64,000 bases of DNA. Origin: Streptomyces harbinensis. GTDB lineage: Bacteria; Actinomycetota; Actinomycetes; Streptomycetales; Streptomycetaceae. The position numbers and the translations under genes are program-made. The notes below the pieces were generated by a model. That model was not told where the DNA came from, made no database searches, and saw nothing but the letters and a program-made list of their open reading frames with translations. The stretch is from NCBI RefSeq assembly GCF_900116145.1, contig NZ_FPAB01000005.1:310001-374000 (forward strand). Reading direction: 5' to 3'. Positions 39,715 to 49,624 of the stretch are shown piece by piece (the stretch's first letter is position 1; every line of letters starts with the position of its first letter).

Positions 39715-42048
39715 GTGGACGTACGGGAGCGGGAGGTTGACGGCGAGCAGCGCCACCTCGACACCGTGTACCGGCGGCTGGAGGAGAAGATCCACGAGGC
39801 CGAGTTCCTCATGGCCGACGCCGCCAAACGGGTGCAGGTCGGCACCCCGGGCGCGCTGGCCGAGCGGGACGCCCAGGTCTTCCAGGCCGGGGTGCATCTG
39901 TCGCGGCTGAACAACGAGTTCGAGGACTTCCTCTTCGGCCGCATCGACCTGCTCGCCGGCCAGGACGGCCGGCGCGGCCCGGACGGGGCGCTGACCTCGG
40001 TCGAGCCCGCCGACGACGCCGTCACCACCGGCCCCGGCGGGGAGCCGGTCGCCGAGATCGCCGAGACGCTGCACATCGGGCGGCTCGGCGTCCTGGACGC
40101 CGACTACGTGCCGCTGGTCATCGACTGGCGCGCCCCGGCCGCCGCCCCGTTCTACCGCGCCACCCCGGTGGCCCCGGGCCGGGTGGTGCGGCGCCGCGTC
40201 ATCCGCAGCAAGGGCCGCCGGGTGCTGGGCGTGGAGGACGACCTGCTCCGCCCCGAGCTGCGCGCCACCCTGGACGGCGCGGAGCTGCCGGTGGTCGGCG
40301 ACGGCGCGCTGATGGCCGCCCTCGGCCGCACCCGGGGCCACCGGATGACGGACATCGTGGCCTCGATCCAGGCCGAGCAGGACGAGGTGATCCGCGCCCC
40401 CGCCGTCTCGGTCACCGAGGTGACCGGCGGCCCCGGCACCGGCAAGACCGCCGTCGCCCTGCACCGCGCCGCGTACCTGCTGTACCAGGACCGGCGCCGG
40501 TACGCCGGCGGCATCCTCATCGTCTCGCCGACACCGCTGCTCGTCTCGTACACCGAGGGCGTGCTGCCGTCCCTCGGCGAGGAGGGCCAGGTCGCCATCC
40601 GGGCGCTGGGCTCCCTGGTGGACGGCGTGGAGGCGACCGCGTACGACGAACCGCAGGTGGCCCGGATCAAGGGGTCGGCGGCGATGGCCCGGGTATTGGC
40701 CAAGGCGGCGCGCGGCGTGCTGGAGCGGCCCGGCGCGCCGGAGCGGCTGCGGGTGGTGGCGATGGGCGCCCGCGTCGAGCTGGACGCGGAGGACCTGGAG
40801 CGGATCCGCCGGGCCGCGCTCGGCGGCAGCGCCCCGGTCAACCTGCTGCGGCCCCGGGCCCGCCGGCTGCTGCTGGACGCGCTGTGGCAGAAGTCCGGCG
40901 CCGCCGCCCGGCACTACGGGGACGCCGAACTGCTCCAGGAGGCGCGGGACGGCTTCGGCGAGGACGTGGGCACCGAGGACGCCTTCACCGATTTCCTGGA
41001 CGCCTGGTGGCCGGAGGTCACCCCGCTCCAGGTGCTGCGCGCGATGGCCGAGGAGTCCCGGCTGGCCCGCTGGGCGCGCCGGGTGCTGCGCCCGCGCGAG
41101 GTGCGGCAGCTGGCCCGCTCGCTGCGGCGGGTCACCGCGCGGGGCGAGGGGCTGTCCGTGCACGACGTGGCGCTGCTGGACGAACTGCGGCAGGTGCTGG
41201 GCACCCCGTCCCGGCCGAAGGAGCGGGCCGCGCGGGAGGCCGACCCGCTGGATCTGCTCACCGGTCTGGAGGAGCTGACCACCTACGCCGACCGGATCGG
41301 CGGCGGTGGCTCCTCGCGCCGGGAGCGGCTGGCGGAGCGGGAGGGGGAGCGGGCGGACTACGCGCACATCATCGTGGACGAGGCGCAGGACCTCACCCCG
41401 ATGCAGTGGCGGATGGTGGGCCGCCGGGGCCGCCAGGCGACGTGGACGATCGTCGGTGACCCGGCGCAGAGTTCCTGGTCGGCGCCGGAGGAGGCGGCGG
41501 CCGAGAAGGACGCCGCGCTGGGCACCCGGCCGCGCCGCCGGTTCGAGCTGACGGTGAACTACCGCAACCCGGCGGAGATCGCCGCCGTCGCCGACCGGGT
41601 GCTGACGCTGGCGATGCCGGGCGCGGTGCCGCCGCGCGCGGTGCGCGCGACCGGGGTGGAGCCGGTGTACGAGGTGGCGGCGGGTCCGGACGGCGCGCCG
41701 GAGCGCACCCCGGGCCGGGCGGCGGTGCTGGCGGCGGCGCGGCGGCTGCTGGCGGAGGTGGCGGGCACGGTGGGGGTCGTGGTGGCGATGGGCCGCCGCG
41801 AGCAGGTGCGCGGCTGGCTGGCGGGGGAGGGCGAGCGGCTGCTGGTGCTGGGTTCCCTGGAGGCGAAGGGGCTGGAGTACGACGCGACGCTGGTGGTGAG
41901 TCCGGCGGAGATCGCGGACGAGTCCCCGGCGGGGCTGCGGGTGCTGTACGTGGCGCTGACCCGGGCGACCCAGCGGCTGACGGTGCTGGCCGGAGCGGTG
42001 GACGAGCCGGACGGGCGGGGGGTCCCGGACCTGCTGCGCGGTCTGTGA
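39715..42048 (+). CDS. HelD/UvrD-like superfamily 1 ATPase (RNA polymerase recycling factor)
   Basis: 777 residues from the GTG at 39715 (AAGGGGG 9 bases upstream). The N-terminal coiled coil includes LDTVYRRLEEKIHEAEFLMADAAKRVQ. Walker A GGPGTGKTA is near residue 238 and Walker B IIVDEAQDLTPMQW near 552, then GDPAQSSW, VNYRNPAEIA and the C-terminal LYVALTRATQRL. HelD proteins pry stalled RNA polymerase from DNA; the related HelR protects against rifamycins. Which subclass this is cannot be told here, and no rifamycin-associated element is seen upstream. From memory a helD-like gene precedes the malic enzyme gene in S. coelicolor too. Confidence 0.85.
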   Translation: MDVREREVDGEQRHLDTVYRRLEEKIHEAEFLMADAAKRVQVGTPGALAERDAQVFQAGVHLSRLNNEFEDFLFGRIDLLAGQDGRRGPDGALTSVEPADDAVTTGPGGEPVAEIAETLHIGRLGVLDADYVPLVIDWRAPAAAPFYRATPVAPGRVVRRRVIRSKGRRVLGVEDDLLRPELRATLDGAELPVVGDGALMAALGRTRGHRMTDIVASIQAEQDEVIRAPAVSVTEVTGGPGTGKTAVALHRAAYLLYQDRRRYAGGILIVSPTPLLVSYTEGVLPSLGEEGQVAIRALGSLVDGVEATAYDEPQVARIKGSAAMARVLAKAARGVLERPGAPERLRVVAMGARVELDAEDLERIRRAALGGSAPVNLLRPRARRLLLDALWQKSGAAARHYGDAELLQEARDGFGEDVGTEDAFTDFLDAWWPEVTPLQVLRAMAEESRLARWARRVLRPREVRQLARSLRRVTARGEGLSVHDVALLDELRQVLGTPSRPKERAAREADPLDLLTGLEELTTYADRIGGGGSSRRERLAEREGERADYAHIIVDEAQDLTPMQWRMVGRRGRQATWTIVGDPAQSSWSAPEEAAAEKDAALGTRPRRRFELTVNYRNPAEIAAVADRVLTLAMPGAVPPRAVRATGVEPVYEVAAGPDGAPERTPGRAAVLAAARRLLAEVAGTVGVVVAMGRREQVRGWLAGEGERLLVLGSLEAKGLEYDATLVVSPAEIADESPAGLRVLYVALTRATQRLTVLAGAVDEPDGRGVPDLLRGL

Positions 42049-42420
42049 GCCGCTGCCGGGCGCTTTTCGGAGGCATATGCGCCGGGCGGATGAGGTAGAA
42101 CGATGAACAGGCGAGAGGCAGGCCGGGACGGCTAGTTGTGTTCTGCCATGGTTTGTTACGCTTTAGGTGGCACCGGCCCGATCCATGCCCCCGGGCCCAA
42201 CCATTGTCGCTACGAGCGACCACTTGCCGCGAGGCGAGCTGGCGGGTCGGTGTCAAGACTTTTCTCACATCACGCGGTGCCGCACGGCATATTTCGTGCC
42301 CGCGTGCCCCCTTTCCGTGGTTACGGTCATATCGGTCGTCGGCCCTGGGTTACCGGCTACTCCACGGTAGGTGCGACCATTCGGGGGCACGCGTGATGGA
42401 GAAAGTGAAGGAAGTCGGTC
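42049..42420 (+). promoter_or_regulatory. 372-base upstream region of the malic enzyme gene
   Basis: Markedly lower GC than its surroundings (for example 42131-42165 and 42240-42330). A TTGTGT (42136-42141) and TACGCT (42157-42162) could form a promoter, though the 15-base spacing is short. GAAGGAAG lies 7-8 bases before the malic enzyme ATG. A 67-codon frame starting at 42167 lacks coding bias. No RNA gene or riboswitch is recognised. Confidence 0.4.
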
Positions 42421-43839
<1,419 letters not shown>

Positions 43840-44160
43840 CCCGCCCCCAGGGGCGCGTCACGGCCCCCCCGCACGCTCCGTACGGCCCTGGCCCCGGCCC
43901 GCCCCGGCGAGTCGGTTGCCGGGGCCACCGGCGGCCCCCGTAGGGTGACCCGGAGGCTGAGCCCCGGTACGGACGCCAGGACTCTTCGTGTGACACCGCG
44001 GGCGCCGGATTGGCCTTCACACCACTGGTGGGGGCAGGATGCGTATCCGGGCGCGAGGGTCACGAAAGCCGACCCGGGTCCGGGAACTGTCCGAGGGTCC
44101 TGGCAGCATCGGCTTCGATCTCACGCCTCATCGGCAAGGAAGAACACGGGAGTACGAAAT
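43840..44160 (+). other. 321-base region between the malic enzyme and HU genes
   Basis: C/G-rich, then AT-richer toward the HU gene. GGGAGTACGAA ahead of the ATG supplies the ribosome site. Open frames crossing the region have poor composition. I see no convincing promoter hexamers or RNA gene. Confidence 0.5.
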
Positions 44161-44442
44161 ATGAACCGCAGTGAGCTGGTGGCCGCTCTGTCCGAGCGCG
44201 CCGAGGTGACCCGGAAGGACGCCGACGCTGTGCTGGCGGCCTTCGCGGAGATCACCGGGGAGATCGTGTCCAAGGGGGACGAGAAGGTCACCATCCCCGG
44301 CTTCCTGACCTTCGAGCGCACCCACCGCGCGGCGCGCACCGCCCGCAACCCGCAGACCGGCGAGCCGATCCAGATCCCCGCCGGGTACAGCGTCAAGGTG
44401 TCCGCGGGCTCCAAGCTCAAGGAAGCCGCCAAGGGCAAGTGA
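44161..44442 (+). CDS. hupA: HU-family nucleoid DNA-binding protein
   Basis: 93 residues, the usual HU length. MNRSELVAALSERAEVTRKDADAVL forms the helical body; GDEKVTIPGFLTFERTHRAARTARNPQTGEPIQIPAGY is the beta-arm with the NP tip that kinks DNA; the tail is short and basic. The long Lys-rich tail of HupS is absent, so this is the vegetative HU type (HupA, SCO2950 by memory). A strong hairpin follows. Confidence 0.95.
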   Translation: MNRSELVAALSERAEVTRKDADAVLAAFAEITGEIVSKGDEKVTIPGFLTFERTHRAARTARNPQTGEPIQIPAGYSVKVSAGSKLKEAAKGK

Positions 44443-44480
44443 AGCCCCGGGCCTTCGGCCCGGCGGTCCTGAACGCGTGA

Positions 44481-44507
44481 GGGTGGCCCCCAGCCAGGGG
44501 GCCACCC
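44481..44507. terminator. Terminator after hupA
   Basis: GGGTGGCCCCC (44481-44491) pairs perfectly with 44497-44507 around a 5-base loop, followed by TTC. It is 38 bases past the HU stop and shared with the convergent murA gene. Confidence 0.85.
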
Positions 44508-44558
44508 TTCGCGCATGTCCCGCCGCCGCGCGGGGCGGCGGGCCCGTCGGTGCGTCCG

Positions 44559-45881
44559 TCAGGCGGGGCGCTCCACCTTCGCGCCCAGATCCTCCAGTTT
44601 GCTGATGAAGTTCTCATAGCCACGGTTGATCAGGTCGATCCCGTGCACCCGCGAGGTGCCCTGGGCCGCCAGTGCCGCGATCAGATACGAGAACCCGCCG
44701 CGCAGGTCCGGGATCACCAGGTCCCCGCCCTGGAGCGTGGTCGGCCCGGACACCACCGCCGAATGCAGGAAGTTGCGCTGCCCGAACCGGCAGGGCGTCC
44801 CGCCCAGGCACTCGCGGTACAGCTGGATGTGCGCGCCCATCTGGTTCAGCGCGCTGGTGAAGCCGAGCCGCGACTCGTACACCGTCTCGTGCACGATCGA
44901 GAGCCCTGACGCCTGGGTGAGGGCCACCACCAGCGGCTGCTGCCAGTCGGTCTGGAAACCGGGGTGCACGTCCGTTTCCAGGGCGATCGCGTTCAGCGGG
45001 CCGCCCGGGTGCCAGAAGCGGATGCCCGCGTCGTCGATCTCGAAGGCGCCGCCCACCTTCCGGAAGACGTTCAGGAAGGTCATCATCTCCCGCTGGCTGG
45101 CCCCGCGGACGTACACGCTGCCCTTGGTGGCCAGCGCCGCGCTCGCCCACGAGGCGGTCTCCAGGCGGTCCGGGAGCGCCCGGTGGGTGTATCCCTCCAG
45201 CCGGTCCACCCCCGTGATGCGGATGGTGCGGTCGGTGTCCATGGAGATCTGGGCGCCCATCTTCTGCAGCACGCAGATGAGGTCCTCGATCTCCGGCTCG
45301 ACGGCGGCGTTGGAGAGTTCCGTCACACCTTCGGCCAGCACGGCGGTCAGCAGCACCTGTTCGGTGGAGCCGACGGACGGGTACGGCAGCCGGATCTTGC
45401 AGCCGCGCAGGCCGCGCGGCGCCTCCAGGTACTGGCCGTCCGCCCGCTTGTCGATGGTGGCGCCGAACTGGCGCAGCACGTCGAAGTGGAAGTCGACCGG
45501 CCGGCCGCCGATGTCGCAGCCGCCGAGCCCCGGGATGAACGCGTGCCCCAGCCGGTGCAGCAGCGGGCCGCAGAAGAGGATCGGGATGCGGGACGAGCCG
45601 GCGTGCGCGTCGATGTCCGCCACATTGGCGCGTTCGACCCGCGACGGGTCCATGAACAGCTCGCCCGGCTCCTCGCCGGTGCGCACGGTCACACCGTGCA
45701 GCTGCAACAGCCCGCGTACAACACGGACATCACGGATATCGGGGACATTGCGCAGGCGGGAGGGGCTACTGCCCAGCAGCGCCGCCACCATCGCCTTCGG
45801 CACGAGGTTCTTGGCACCGCGCACCTTGATCTCGCCCTCGATCGGGGTGCCGCCATGAACAATCAGGACGTCGTCAGTCAT
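44559..45881 (-). CDS. murA: UDP-N-acetylglucosamine 1-carboxyvinyltransferase
   Basis: 440 residues from the ATG at 45881; frames running further upstream overlap yqgE. The EPT fold is clear: IKVRGAKNLVPKAMVAALL (Lys/Asn pair that binds UDP-GlcNAc), the active-site Cys in GGCDIGGRPVDFH, LPYPSVGSTEQVLLTAVLA and a C-terminal LRGGFSYLIAALAA. It transfers enolpyruvate from PEP to UDP-GlcNAc, the first committed step of peptidoglycan synthesis. Because Cys is present (not Asp), fosfomycin sensitivity of the enzyme is expected. Confidence 0.95.
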   Translation of the reverse strand: MTDDVLIVHGGTPIEGEIKVRGAKNLVPKAMVAALLGSSPSRLRNVPDIRDVRVVRGLLQLHGVTVRTGEEPGELFMDPSRVERANVADIDAHAGSSRIPILFCGPLLHRLGHAFIPGLGGCDIGGRPVDFHFDVLRQFGATIDKRADGQYLEAPRGLRGCKIRLPYPSVGSTEQVLLTAVLAEGVTELSNAAVEPEIEDLICVLQKMGAQISMDTDRTIRITGVDRLEGYTHRALPDRLETASWASAALATKGSVYVRGASQREMMTFLNVFRKVGGAFEIDDAGIRFWHPGGPLNAIALETDVHPGFQTDWQQPLVVALTQASGLSIVHETVYESRLGFTSALNQMGAHIQLYRECLGGTPCRFGQRNFLHSAVVSGPTTLQGGDLVIPDLRGGFSYLIAALAAQGTSRVHGIDLINRGYENFISKLEDLGAKVERPA

Positions 45882-45923
45882 GGAACTCGCGATCTCCAAG
45901 AGGGCCGGGGGGAATCGAGCGGA

Positions 45924-45942
45924 GGTAATCGAAATGGTAATC
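45924..45942. promoter_or_regulatory. Direct repeat GGTAATC in the murA-yqgE divergent region
   Basis: Identical heptamers at 45924-45930 and 45936-45942 (period 12) within an AT-richer patch, flanked by GGAGG and CCTCC arms. It lies 43 bases upstream of murA and 60 bases before yqgE, a good place for a regulator of either. Confidence 0.4.
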
Positions 45943-46001
45943 CTCCACCCGCTCCGCACCCGGCACTCCCCACCGCACTCCGGATGGGGAATCATGTCCT
46001 C

Positions 46002-46559
46002 ATGACCGAGGTGTCCTCGCTCACCGGGCAGCTGCTGGTGGCCACCCCCGCGCTGTCGGACCCCAATTTCGAACGCTCCGTCGTGCTCATGCTCGACCAC
46101 GACGCCGACGGCGCGCTCGGGGTCGTCCTCAACCGCCCCACCCCGGTCGGTGTCTCCGAGGTCCTGGAACCGTGGGCCGAGCTGGCCGGCGACCCCGGCG
46201 TCGTCTTCCAGGGCGGCCCCGTCGCCCTGGACGCCGCCCTCGCCCTCGCCGTCGTCCCCGGCACCGGTCCCCTGGGCTGGCGCCGCGTGCACGGCTCCAT
46301 CGGCCTCGTCGACCTGGAAGCCCCGCCCCAGGTGCTCGCCGCCGAGGTCGGCTCCCTGCGCGTCTTCGCCGGCTACGCCGGCTGGGGCCCCGGCCAGCTG
46401 GAGGCGGAACTGGAGGAGGGCGCCTGGTACGTCGTGGACTCCGAACCGGGCGACGTGTCCGCCCCCCGCCCCGAGGGCCTGTGGCGCGCCGTCCTGCGCC
46501 GCCAGCACGGCAGACTGGCGCTGCTCGCCACTTACCCGGATGACCCCTCGCTCAATTAG
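46002..46559 (+). CDS. YqgE/AlgH family protein
   Basis: 185 residues, the family's usual length. LTGQLLVATPALSDPNFERSVVLMLDHDADGALGVVLNRPT is the signature N-terminus; FQGGPVALDAALAL and VFAGYAGWGPGQLEAELEEGAWYVVDS follow. The role is unresolved in the literature, with possible links to transcription or cell-envelope regulation. It is divergent from murA, as I recall from S. coelicolor. Confidence 0.92.
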   Translation: MTEVSSLTGQLLVATPALSDPNFERSVVLMLDHDADGALGVVLNRPTPVGVSEVLEPWAELAGDPGVVFQGGPVALDAALALAVVPGTGPLGWRRVHGSIGLVDLEAPPQVLAAEVGSLRVFAGYAGWGPGQLEAELEEGAWYVVDSEPGDVSAPRPEGLWRAVLRRQHGRLALLATYPDDPSLN

Positions 46560-46570
46560 GCTTGGTGCTC

Positions 46571-46894
46571 ATGAGCACTCTTGAGCCCGAGCAGCAGCCC
46601 GAGCGCGGGACCGGCACCGGCACCCTGGTCGAGCCCGCACCGCAGACGTCGCACGGCGATGGCGACCATGAGCGCTTCGCCCACTATGTCCAGAAGGACA
46701 AGATCATGGCGAGCGCGCTGGACGGCACGCCCGTCGTCGCGCTCTGCGGCAAGGTGTGGGTGCCGGGACGGGACCCGAAGAAGTACCCGGTCTGCCCCAT
46801 GTGCAAGGAGATCTACGAGTCCATGGGCGCCTTCGGCGGCGGTGGCAAGGGCGGTAAGGACGGCAAGGGCGGCAAAGGCGGCGGCAAGAAGTAG
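46571..46894 (+). CDS. DUF3039 zinc-ribbon-like protein
   Basis: 107 residues from the ATG at 46571 (an upstream GTG frame adds three residues). HERFAHYVQKDKIMASALDGTPVVALCGKVWVPGRDPKKYPVCPMCKEIY is characteristic of DUF3039, with CGK and CPMC giving three Cys likely to bind zinc. The tail is a Gly/Lys repeat (GGGKGGKDGKGGKGGGKK) that may contact nucleic acid. A TAGGCT element 8 bases upstream suggests a leaderless transcript. Function unknown. Confidence 0.9.
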   Translation: MSTLEPEQQPERGTGTGTLVEPAPQTSHGDGDHERFAHYVQKDKIMASALDGTPVVALCGKVWVPGRDPKKYPVCPMCKEIYESMGAFGGGGKGGKDGKGGKGGGKK

Positions 46895-46923
46895 CCGGCC
46901 GTCCCGGCGGGCACGCTCCTGCC

Positions 46924-48588
46924 ATGACCGCTGATGCCACGGACACCGCTGACCTCACCGACGCCGGCCTGATACCGGCGCCGCTGACGTACACACCCGG
47001 CACGGGCGCCGGGCCGACGCTGGGCCCGGGGGCCGCCTTCGACGCCGCCCCCGGCACGGAAGGCACGGCCCGCTGGCTGCGGGCCGTCCTCGGACTGGAC
47101 ACGGACGGTGACGGCCTCCCCGTGCGGCTGGCCCTCGACAGCGCCCTGGCCGGCGGCCCCGAGGCGTACCGGCTGACCGTGACCGCCGACGGGGTGCTCA
47201 TCGTGGGCGGCGGGCCGGCCGGCGTCTTCTGGGGCGCCCAGACCCTGCGCCAACTGGCCGGCCCCGACGCGTACCGTCGCGCCCCGCTCACCGGCCGTGC
47301 TTGGCACCTGCCCGCCGTCACCGTCGAGGACGCGCCCCGTTTCGCCTGGCGCGGCTTCATGCTGGACGTCTCCCGCCACTTCCTGCCCAAGGACGGGGTG
47401 CTGCGCCAGCTCGATCTGCTCGCCGCCCACAAGCTCAACGTGCTCCATTTCCACCTCACCGACGACCAGGGCTGGCGCATCGAGATCCCCCGCCATCCCG
47501 AACTGACCGCCACCGGAGCCTGGCGGCCCCGCTCCCGCTACGGGCACCGCGACTCCCCGCTGTGGGACGAACGGCCGCACGGCGGCTACTACACCCAGGA
47601 CGACCTGCGGGAGATCGTCGCGTACGCGGCCGAGCGGCACATCACCGTCGTCCCCGAGATCGAACTCCCCGGCCACTCGCAGGCCGCCATCACCGCCTAC
47701 CCCTGGCTCGGCAACCCGGGGTACGGCGCCCCCGGCGTGTGGACGGACTGGGGCATCAGCCCGCACGTGCTCGCCCCCACCGACGAGGTACTGCGCTTCT
47801 ACGAGGAGGTGCTGAGCGACGTCCTGGAGATCTTCCCGTCCCCGTTCATCCACATCGGCGGCGACGAGTGCCCCAAGGACCAGTGGCGTACCTCACCGGC
47901 GGCCCAGGAGCGGATCGCCCGCGAGGGGCTGGGCGACGAGGACGGCCTCCAGGCGTGGTTCATCCGGCACTTCGACCGCTGGCTGGCCGACCGCGGGCGG
48001 CGGCTGATCGGCTGGGACGAGATCCTGGAGGGCGGCACCCTGGCGGGCGGTGATTCCGGGGGAGGTCTCTCCGCCGGCGCGGCCGTCTCCTCCTGGCGCG
48101 GCTGGGCGGGGGGCATCGCGGCGGCCGAAGCGGGACACGATGTGGTGATGTGCCCCGAACAGCACGTCTACCTCGACCACCGGCAGGCGGACGGCCCGGA
48201 CGAGCCGATGCCCGTCGGCTGGGTGCGCACCCTGCGCGACGTGTACGCCTTCGAGCCGGTGCCACCGGCCCTGGCCGGCCGGGACGCGGCCCGGCACGTC
48301 ATCGGAACCCAGGCGAACCTGTGGACCGAACTGATCGACGATCAGGGCCGCGCCGACTACCAGACCTGGCCCCGGCTGTGCGCGCTCGCCGAAGTGGCCT
48401 GGAGCGCCGCCGGCCGGCGCTCGTGGCCGGACTTCGAACGCCGCATGACGCACGCCCACTACGCGCGACTGGACGCGCTGGGCGTCGCCTACCGCCCGCC
48501 CGGCGGCCCGCACCCCTGGCAGCGGCGGCCGATGCCCGCCGGGCTATCCGGACAACTCGGGCGTCCGCTGGACGGGCAGCCGGGCTGA
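46924..48588 (+). CDS. Beta-N-acetylhexosaminidase, GH20
   Basis: 554 residues. GH20b-like N-terminal domain (LTYTPGTGAGPTL ... GVFWGAQTLRQL), then the (beta/alpha)8 catalytic domain: WRGFMLDVSRHFLPKDGVLRQLDLLAAHKLNVLHFHLTDDQGWRIEI, VVPEIELPGHSQAAI and HIGGDECPK, whose Asp-Glu pair supplies the substrate-assisted catalytic acid. It releases terminal GlcNAc/GalNAc, for example in chitin or cell-wall recycling. No signal peptide is seen, so it is probably cytosolic, acting on imported oligosaccharides. Confidence 0.93.
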   Translation: MTADATDTADLTDAGLIPAPLTYTPGTGAGPTLGPGAAFDAAPGTEGTARWLRAVLGLDTDGDGLPVRLALDSALAGGPEAYRLTVTADGVLIVGGGPAGVFWGAQTLRQLAGPDAYRRAPLTGRAWHLPAVTVEDAPRFAWRGFMLDVSRHFLPKDGVLRQLDLLAAHKLNVLHFHLTDDQGWRIEIPRHPELTATGAWRPRSRYGHRDSPLWDERPHGGYYTQDDLREIVAYAAERHITVVPEIELPGHSQAAITAYPWLGNPGYGAPGVWTDWGISPHVLAPTDEVLRFYEEVLSDVLEIFPSPFIHIGGDECPKDQWRTSPAAQERIAREGLGDEDGLQAWFIRHFDRWLADRGRRLIGWDEILEGGTLAGGDSGGGLSAGAAVSSWRGWAGGIAAAEAGHDVVMCPEQHVYLDHRQADGPDEPMPVGWVRTLRDVYAFEPVPPALAGRDAARHVIGTQANLWTELIDDQGRADYQTWPRLCALAEVAWSAAGRRSWPDFERRMTHAHYARLDALGVAYRPPGGPHPWQRRPMPAGLSGQLGRPLDGQPG

Positions 48589-48718
48589 GTACCGAACGGG
48601 CGTGACGCGCTTCCGGAATGAGGGTGACCCCGGCACCGGTGGAGCGGAAAAATGTGCCAGAGTTGCCTCGCATACCGTTCGGCTGGGCAGCCGGGACAGC
48701 CGGGAAGGGGCAGCTGGA

Positions 48719-49624
48719 TTGAGCACGCACGCACCTCAGGCATCCGGAGCGCCGCAGACCGCCCGGCTTGTCGCGCAGCCCGCCACTCTGGACGACGCGG
48801 TGGCCGCCCTGGTGGCCACCCCCGCCGCCGTACCGGTCGCGGGCGGCACCGACTTGATGGCCGGCGTCAACGCCGGGCTGCTGCGGCCCGCCGCCCTGGT
48901 CAGCCTCGGCCGGCTCGGCGAACTGCGCGGCTGGGAGTACCAGGACGGGCACGCGCTGCTCGGCGCCTGCCTCACCCACGCCCGGATGAGCCGGCCGGAC
49001 TTCGCCGCCCTCATCCCGGCCCTCGCCGCGGCGGCCCGCTCGGCCGGGCCGCCGCAGGTGCGCAACGCCGGGACGCTCGGCGGCAACATCATCACCGCCG
49101 CCCCCTCCGGCGACACCCTGCCGGTCCTGGCCGCGCTGGAGGCCACCCTGCTGGTCGCGGGCCCGGAAGGACAGGGCCGGCAGATCCCGGTGAGCAGCCT
49201 GCTCGCGGGCATGGACCGGCTGCACCCGGCCGAACTCCTCGCCCACGTACGGGTTCCGCTGCTGCACGCCCCCCAGACATTCCTCAAAGCGACGGCGCGC
49301 AGCGGCCCCGGGCGGGCCCTGGCGTCGGTGGCGCTGGTCCTCGACCCGATACGGCGCGAGGTGCGCTGCGCGGTCGGCGGCGTCGCGCCGATGCCGCTGC
49401 GTCCGCTGGACGCCGAGCGGTGGGTGGCGGCGCTGGTCGACTGGGACGGCGAACACGGCCGGGCGCTGGCGCCGGAGGCGCTGACGGCGTTCGGCGACTA
49501 CGTGGGCCTGGCCTGCGTTCCCGATCCGCAGCCGGGGGAGGCACCACTGCCGGCTGCTGTGCTGCATGTGAGGCGTACCGTGGCGACACTGGCCCGCCGT
49601 GGACTCGGAAGGGCGCTGCGATGA
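48719..49624 (+). CDS. FAD-binding subunit of a xanthine-dehydrogenase-family enzyme (CoxM type)
   Basis: 301 residues from the TTG at 48719 (GGAAGGGG 9 bases upstream). FAD-binding motifs are VPVAGGTDLMAGVN and VRNAGTLGGNIITAAPSGD, with the C-terminal CO_deh_flav_C part (FLKATARSGPGRALASVALVL). It passes electrons from the iron-sulfur subunit to FAD and on to NAD or another acceptor. The stop overlaps the next start by 4 bases. Confidence 0.88.
   Translation: MSTHAPQASGAPQTARLVAQPATLDDAVAALVATPAAVPVAGGTDLMAGVNAGLLRPAALVSLGRLGELRGWEYQDGHALLGACLTHARMSRPDFAALIPALAAAARSAGPPQVRNAGTLGGNIITAAPSGDTLPVLAALEATLLVAGPEGQGRQIPVSSLLAGMDRLHPAELLAHVRVPLLHAPQTFLKATARSGPGRALASVALVLDPIRREVRCAVGGVAPMPLRPLDAERWVAALVDWDGEHGRALAPEALTAFGDYVGLACVPDPQPGEAPLPAAVLHVRRTVATLARRGLGRALR

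Noticed and set aside
42167..42370. 67-codon frame upstream of malic enzyme
   Set aside because: No ribosome site, no third-position GC bias, and it lies in the AT-richer regulatory stretch.
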